Part shown: in pieces, positions 6,734-9,272 of the stretch
Position numbering within the stretch: position 1 is the first letter of the stretch
How the letters are laid out: each line of letters opens with the position of its first letter
DNA from: Tangfeifania sp.
Lineage (GTDB): Bacteria > Bacteroidota > Bacteroidia > Bacteroidales > Prolixibacteraceae
Direction: 5' to 3'
DNA length: 9,272 nucleotides
Assembly: GCA_018400515.1 (NCBI GenBank)
Contig: JAGYMR010000100.1
Span: forward strand, 1-9,272
Notes under the pieces: model-generated
What the model was told of the DNA's origin: nothing
The model's database searches: none
Seen by the model: only the letters and a program-made list of their open reading frames with translations
Translations under genes and position numbers: made by a program

Positions 6734-6873
6734 GTGGTAATAGCTCCGGTCCGGTGTGGGGTGAACGCTTTGGCAGGAATTGGAAAGAATGCCCTGCAGC
6801 CGCATCCGGGGCTCGTTCCATGTGCTTTTTCCCCGCGGTAACGGGAGAACCACAATTAGCAGTAATTTTTTTT
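6734..6873 (+). ncRNA. Candidate small structured RNA, 6S-like outline
   Basis: This GC-rich block sits in an AT-rich intergenic region and folds by hand into a rod. The closing helix is 6734-6738 with 6849-6853 (GUGGU/ACCAC). Then come 6744-6747 with 6844-6847 (CUCC/GGAG), 6756-6761 with 6831-6836 (GUGGGG/CCCCGC, one GU pair), 6763-6767 with 6814-6818 (GAACG/CGUUC) and an apical hairpin 6773-6777 with 6793-6797 (GCAGG/CCUGC). A 12-base bulge (6819-6830) lies on the 3' side. Directly after the closing helix, AATTA-GCAG-TAATT runs into eight Ts (6866-6873), which could end transcription. A promoter-like TTACTTTG ends three bases before the first paired base. The size and rod with a one-sided bulge recall 6S RNA; I do not recognise the primary sequence. 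It lacks the SRP, RNase P and tmRNA signatures. An alternative helix, 6801-6805 with 6820-6824, would compete with the inner one. Confidence 0.42.
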
Positions 6874-7033
6874 CAGCCATGGAGCTTTTTGCTCACTTTC
6901 TTGAAAATGCTGTAAACAGCAGATGCTCATTTCAGCAACAGGGAAAAAGTTCGGGGGGTAAAAGGGGTTAAATTCCTTTGAAAAGAGTTTTTTAAATAGT
7001 TAATTATTAAATATTTAAGTAAATTATATTCAA
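6874..7033 (+). promoter_or_regulatory. sppA upstream region
   Basis: It contains a hairpin TGCTG-TAAA-CAGCA (6908-6921) of unknown meaning and a short GAGC-TTTTT-GCTC repeat (6882-6894). A weak promoter candidate is TTTG at 6977-6980, a 20-bp gap, and TAATTATT at 7001-7008, ending 25 bp before the sppA ATG. The last 50 bp are very AT-rich. No gene is visible here. Confidence 0.3.
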
Positions 7034-8806
7034 ATGAAAGATTTTTTTAAAAATGTACTGGCTACTGTGGTGGGAATCATTGCAGTATCGCTGATTGGCT
7101 TTCTTCTTTTCTTCATTGTTGTCGGCGTTATGGTCGCCGCTACTGAAAAAAAGGTCACTGTAAGACCCCATTCGATGCTTGTGCTGAATACGGCGCATCA
7201 AATAATGGATCGTGCCCCGAATGATCCCTTTCAGGACATCAACATTCCGGGATTTGAACAACTGAAAACCGTCGGGCTCGATGAGATCCGGCAATCATTA
7301 AAGAAAGCCGCAAAAGACGACCGGATCAAAGGCGTCTATTTAAAGCTCTCCTTTGTAAACGGCGGAATGGCCTCGGTGGAGGAAATCCGGAATGCCCTCA
7401 TAGCATTCAAAGACAGTTGTGACAAACCCATCTATGCTTATGGCAACATGTACGATCAAAAGGCTTATTATCTGGCTACGGTGGCCGATGAAGTGGTGAT
7501 CCATCCCATGGGCAGTTTTGATTTCCGCGGATTGGGCGGGGAGATGCTTTTTTACACCAATGCCATGGAAAAGATCGGTGTAGAAATGCAAATTGTCCGT
7601 CACGGAAAATTCAAATCAGCCGTAGAGCCTTTTATGCTGGAGAAAATGAGCGAGGAGAACCGGGAACAGCAAATGGTGTATATGAACAGCCTCTGGAATC
7701 ACATGCTTCAGGGCATCTCGGAAAAAAGAAATCTTACCTTGGAACAGTTGAACCAGCTGGCGGACGAAGTCCAGACGTTTAAAAGAGGCGGTGAAATTGT
7801 GCAGGCCGGACTGGCAGATGCGTCCAAATACAAAGATGAAGTGCTGGATGATTTGCGGGAAATTGCCGGAATCGAAGGGACCAAAAAGATTCCCGTTATA
7901 AGCATCGCCGACTATGCCGGCGTTCAGGTGAAAAGCGAGAAACAATCCTACAGCCGGAATAAACTGGCCGTTATTTATGCCAGCGGCAGCATCGGGATGC
8001 CGATGGGTGATGAAGTCATCATCGGGGAAGATCTTGGCCGGGAAATCCGGAAAGTCCGCCAGGACAGCACCTATAAAGCCATTGTCTTACGTATCAATTC
8101 CCCCGGAGGAAGCGTTTTTGATTCAGAGGTCATCTGGCGGGAAGCCAAACTGGCTGCCGAGGAGAAGACGCTGGTGGTTTCTTTTGGCAATGTGGCTGCT
8201 TCAGGGGGCTATTACATCGCCTGCCCTGCCGACAAAATTGTGGCCCATCCCAACACCATTACCGGGTCCATCGGGGTTTTCGGAATGATTCCCAACATGG
8301 AGGAGCTTCTGAATGACAAACTCGGAATCACCAGCGACGTGGTAAAAACCAATGAACATTCCGACCTGATTTCACTGACACGTCCCATGACCAATTATGA
8401 AAGGGAGCTCATGCAGCAAAACATCGAAAGCACCTACGATACGTTCATTTCCCATGTAGCTGAAGGGCGTAACATGACCAAAGAGCAGGTAGACGAAATC
8501 GGACAGGGCCGTGTCTGGACCGGTGAAAATGCCAAAGAGATCGGACTGATTGATGCCTTTGGCGGTCTGGAGGAAGCCATCCGGCTGGCAGCCGAAATGG
8601 AAGGCCTGGAAAACTACCGGACGGTTCCGCTCCCCCACCAGCCGGATCCCTTTGAAGAACTTTTCAAAAAAGGAACGGACAATATTCAGAACTGGTGGAT
8701 GAAAAAGCAGCTTGGAGAGAAATACCGCTACTACCAACACCTTCGTGAAGCTGCACAATTCAACGGAATTTATGCCCGGCTTCCTTACGACCTGACCATA
8801 AATTAA
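7034..8806 (+). CDS. sppA: Signal peptide peptidase SppA, long (67K) form
   Basis: The 590-residue product is a membrane-anchored serine protease that degrades cleaved signal peptides. One N-terminal membrane segment (about 8-36) is followed by tandem protease-like domains, as in the E. coli 67-kDa enzyme and unlike the short form of Gram-positive bacteria. The Ser/Lys dyad is split between the halves: Lys194 in GKFKSAVEPF (first domain) and Ser390 in NVAASGGYYIA (second domain). INSPGGS near 354-360 and TGSIGVFG near 415 are the other family blocks. The ATG at 7034 gives a basic start before the membrane segment; there is no clear Shine-Dalgarno site. It appears to be a single-gene unit, because a strong terminator follows 15 bp after the stop. 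Confidence 0.95.
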   Translation: MKDFFKNVLATVVGIIAVSLIGFLLFFIVVGVMVAATEKKVTVRPHSMLVLNTAHQIMDRAPNDPFQDINIPGFEQLKTVGLDEIRQSLKKAAKDDRIKGVYLKLSFVNGGMASVEEIRNALIAFKDSCDKPIYAYGNMYDQKAYYLATVADEVVIHPMGSFDFRGLGGEMLFYTNAMEKIGVEMQIVRHGKFKSAVEPFMLEKMSEENREQQMVYMNSLWNHMLQGISEKRNLTLEQLNQLADEVQTFKRGGEIVQAGLADASKYKDEVLDDLREIAGIEGTKKIPVISIADYAGVQVKSEKQSYSRNKLAVIYASGSIGMPMGDEVIIGEDLGREIRKVRQDSTYKAIVLRINSPGGSVFDSEVIWREAKLAAEEKTLVVSFGNVAASGGYYIACPADKIVAHPNTITGSIGVFGMIPNMEELLNDKLGITSDVVKTNEHSDLISLTRPMTNYERELMQQNIESTYDTFISHVAEGRNMTKEQVDEIGQGRVWTGENAKEIGLIDAFGGLEEAIRLAAEMEGLENYRTVPLPHQPDPFEELFKKGTDNIQNWWMKKQLGEKYRYYQHLREAAQFNGIYARLPYDLTIN

Positions 8807-8820
8807 CAGCAACAACAACA

Positions 8821-8858
8821 AAAACAGGGCTTTGCAACTGTCAAAGCCCTGTTTTTTT
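8821..8858. terminator. Strong rho-independent terminator after sppA, probably bidirectional
   Basis: ACAGGGCTTTG (8824-8834) and CAAAGCCCTGT (8842-8852) form a perfect 11-bp stem with a 7-base loop, followed by a run of seven Ts (8852-8858). On the minus strand the same stem is followed by TTTTTGTTGTTGTTG, so it can also end the tRNA-Gly transcript arriving from the right. Confidence 0.9.
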
Positions 8859-8888
8859 ATCTCTTTTCCCAACGATGGAAAACATTTG

Positions 8889-8961
<73 letters not shown>

Positions 8962-8994
8962 ATATTGAACAGAAGCCCTGTTTCTGAAGCGATG

Positions 8995-9026
8995 CAAATA
9001 TATTGCTATTTTTTTGTTATCACAAA
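8995..9026 (-). promoter_or_regulatory. tRNA-Gly promoter, Bacteroidota type
   Basis: On the minus strand, TTTG (9023-9026) and TATATTTG (8995-9002) are separated by exactly 20 bp. This is a full match to the TTTG / TAnnTTTG consensus. The -7 box ends 33 bp before the mature tRNA 5' end, leaving a leader of roughly 25-30 bases that contains a small hairpin AACAG-AAGCC-CTGTT (8968-8982). It lies just past the mutS stop codon. Confidence 0.75.
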
Positions 9027-9049
9027 ATATTAAAAAAAAAATGAAACCC

Positions 9050-9272
9050 CTATCGCAGCCCGGTCAGCTTCTTGATCTCATTCAATTTATTTAATGCTTC
9101 TACCGGCGTTAAATTGTTCACATTCAGGGTTGCAATTTCGTCCCGGATTTGTTTCAATACGGGATCATCCAACTGATAAAAACTCATTTGCATTCCCTCC
9201 CGGCTCTCTCCGATTTCACTCAGGGGTTTCGAAAGATCTTCTTTTCCCTTTTCACCTTCCAGTTTTTTCAGA
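9050..9272 (-). CDS. mutS: DNA mismatch repair protein MutS, C-terminal end (partial)
   Basis: The last 73 codons of a minus-strand gene run off the window edge and end in TAG at 9050-9052. The peptide includes [21 protein letters not shown] followed by [22 protein letters not shown], the conserved C-terminal tail of Bacteroidota MutS. In MutS the FxLDDP-type segment and the LTPxEALNKLxEIK helix lie after the ATPase domain and take part in dimer/tetramer contacts. The lysine/glutamate-rich stretch before it is the variable linker. The lesion-binding and ATPase domains lie outside the window. A run of about ten Ts follows the stop on the coding strand, but I see no strong hairpin before it. 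Confidence 0.9.
   Translation of the reverse strand, partial: LKKLEGEKGKEDLSKPLSEIGESREGMQMSFYQLDDPVLKQIRDEIATLNVNNLTPVEALNKLNEIKKLTGLR

Noticed and set aside
6734..6873. SRP (4.5S), RNase P or tmRNA identity for the RNA candidate
   Set aside because: Neither strand has the GGAAGGAAGCAG-type SRP loop, the RNase P core GAGGAAAGUCC, or a tRNA-like end of tmRNA.
8372..8872. Minus-strand open frame of 166 codons over the sppA 3' end
   Set aside because: It is antisense to conserved sppA codons, runs through the terminator, and has no recognisable protein features.

Overview
The window looks like an ordinary chromosomal housekeeping stretch from a Bacteroidota (Bacteroidales-like) genome. The evidence is protein style (SppA of the long form, a 160-residue Cdd, a lipid-poor glucosaminidase/LysM protein, a DUF4405 protein, and the MutS C-terminus), weak Shine-Dalgarno sites, and promoters of the Bacteroidota type (TTG/TTTG at -33 and TAnnTTTG at -7). 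The clearest such promoters precede a tRNA-Gly gene and panB. I see no transposon, prophage, CRISPR array or defence cassette.

Layout. At 2-2292 (+) a CoA-disulfide-reductase/NADH-oxidase-type flavoprotein is followed by a membrane DUF4405 protein with an extra C-terminal domain; the pair may be a redox unit. A terminator hairpin separates it from a convergent minus-strand pair: a secreted glucosaminidase with LysM repeats (3102-4043) and a membrane-anchored DUF2459/TIGR02117 protein (2355-3071). A gene-free stretch of about 440 bp (4044-4485) with inverted repeats lies between the glucosaminidase gene and cytidine deaminase (4486-4968, +). The cdd 3' end overlaps by 23 bp the convergent end of an RluA-family pseudouridine synthase gene, which probably shares a transcript with panB upstream of it (5768-6583, -). 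The 450-bp divergent region 6584-7033 holds the panB promoter with an overlapping palindrome, a strong candidate for a small structured RNA (about 6734-6873, with its own promoter-like box and U-tract), and the upstream region of sppA (7034-8806, +). A strong, probably bidirectional terminator follows sppA. Then come tRNA-Gly(GCC) with a textbook promoter and the last 73 codons of mutS, both on the minus strand.

The genes serve mostly unrelated core functions: pantothenate synthesis, pyrimidine salvage, RNA modification, cell-wall turnover, membrane proteolysis and mismatch repair. The most interesting unexplained object is the structured RNA candidate between panB and sppA, whose rod-like fold resembles 6S RNA in outline. 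The flavoprotein/DUF4405 pair comes second.
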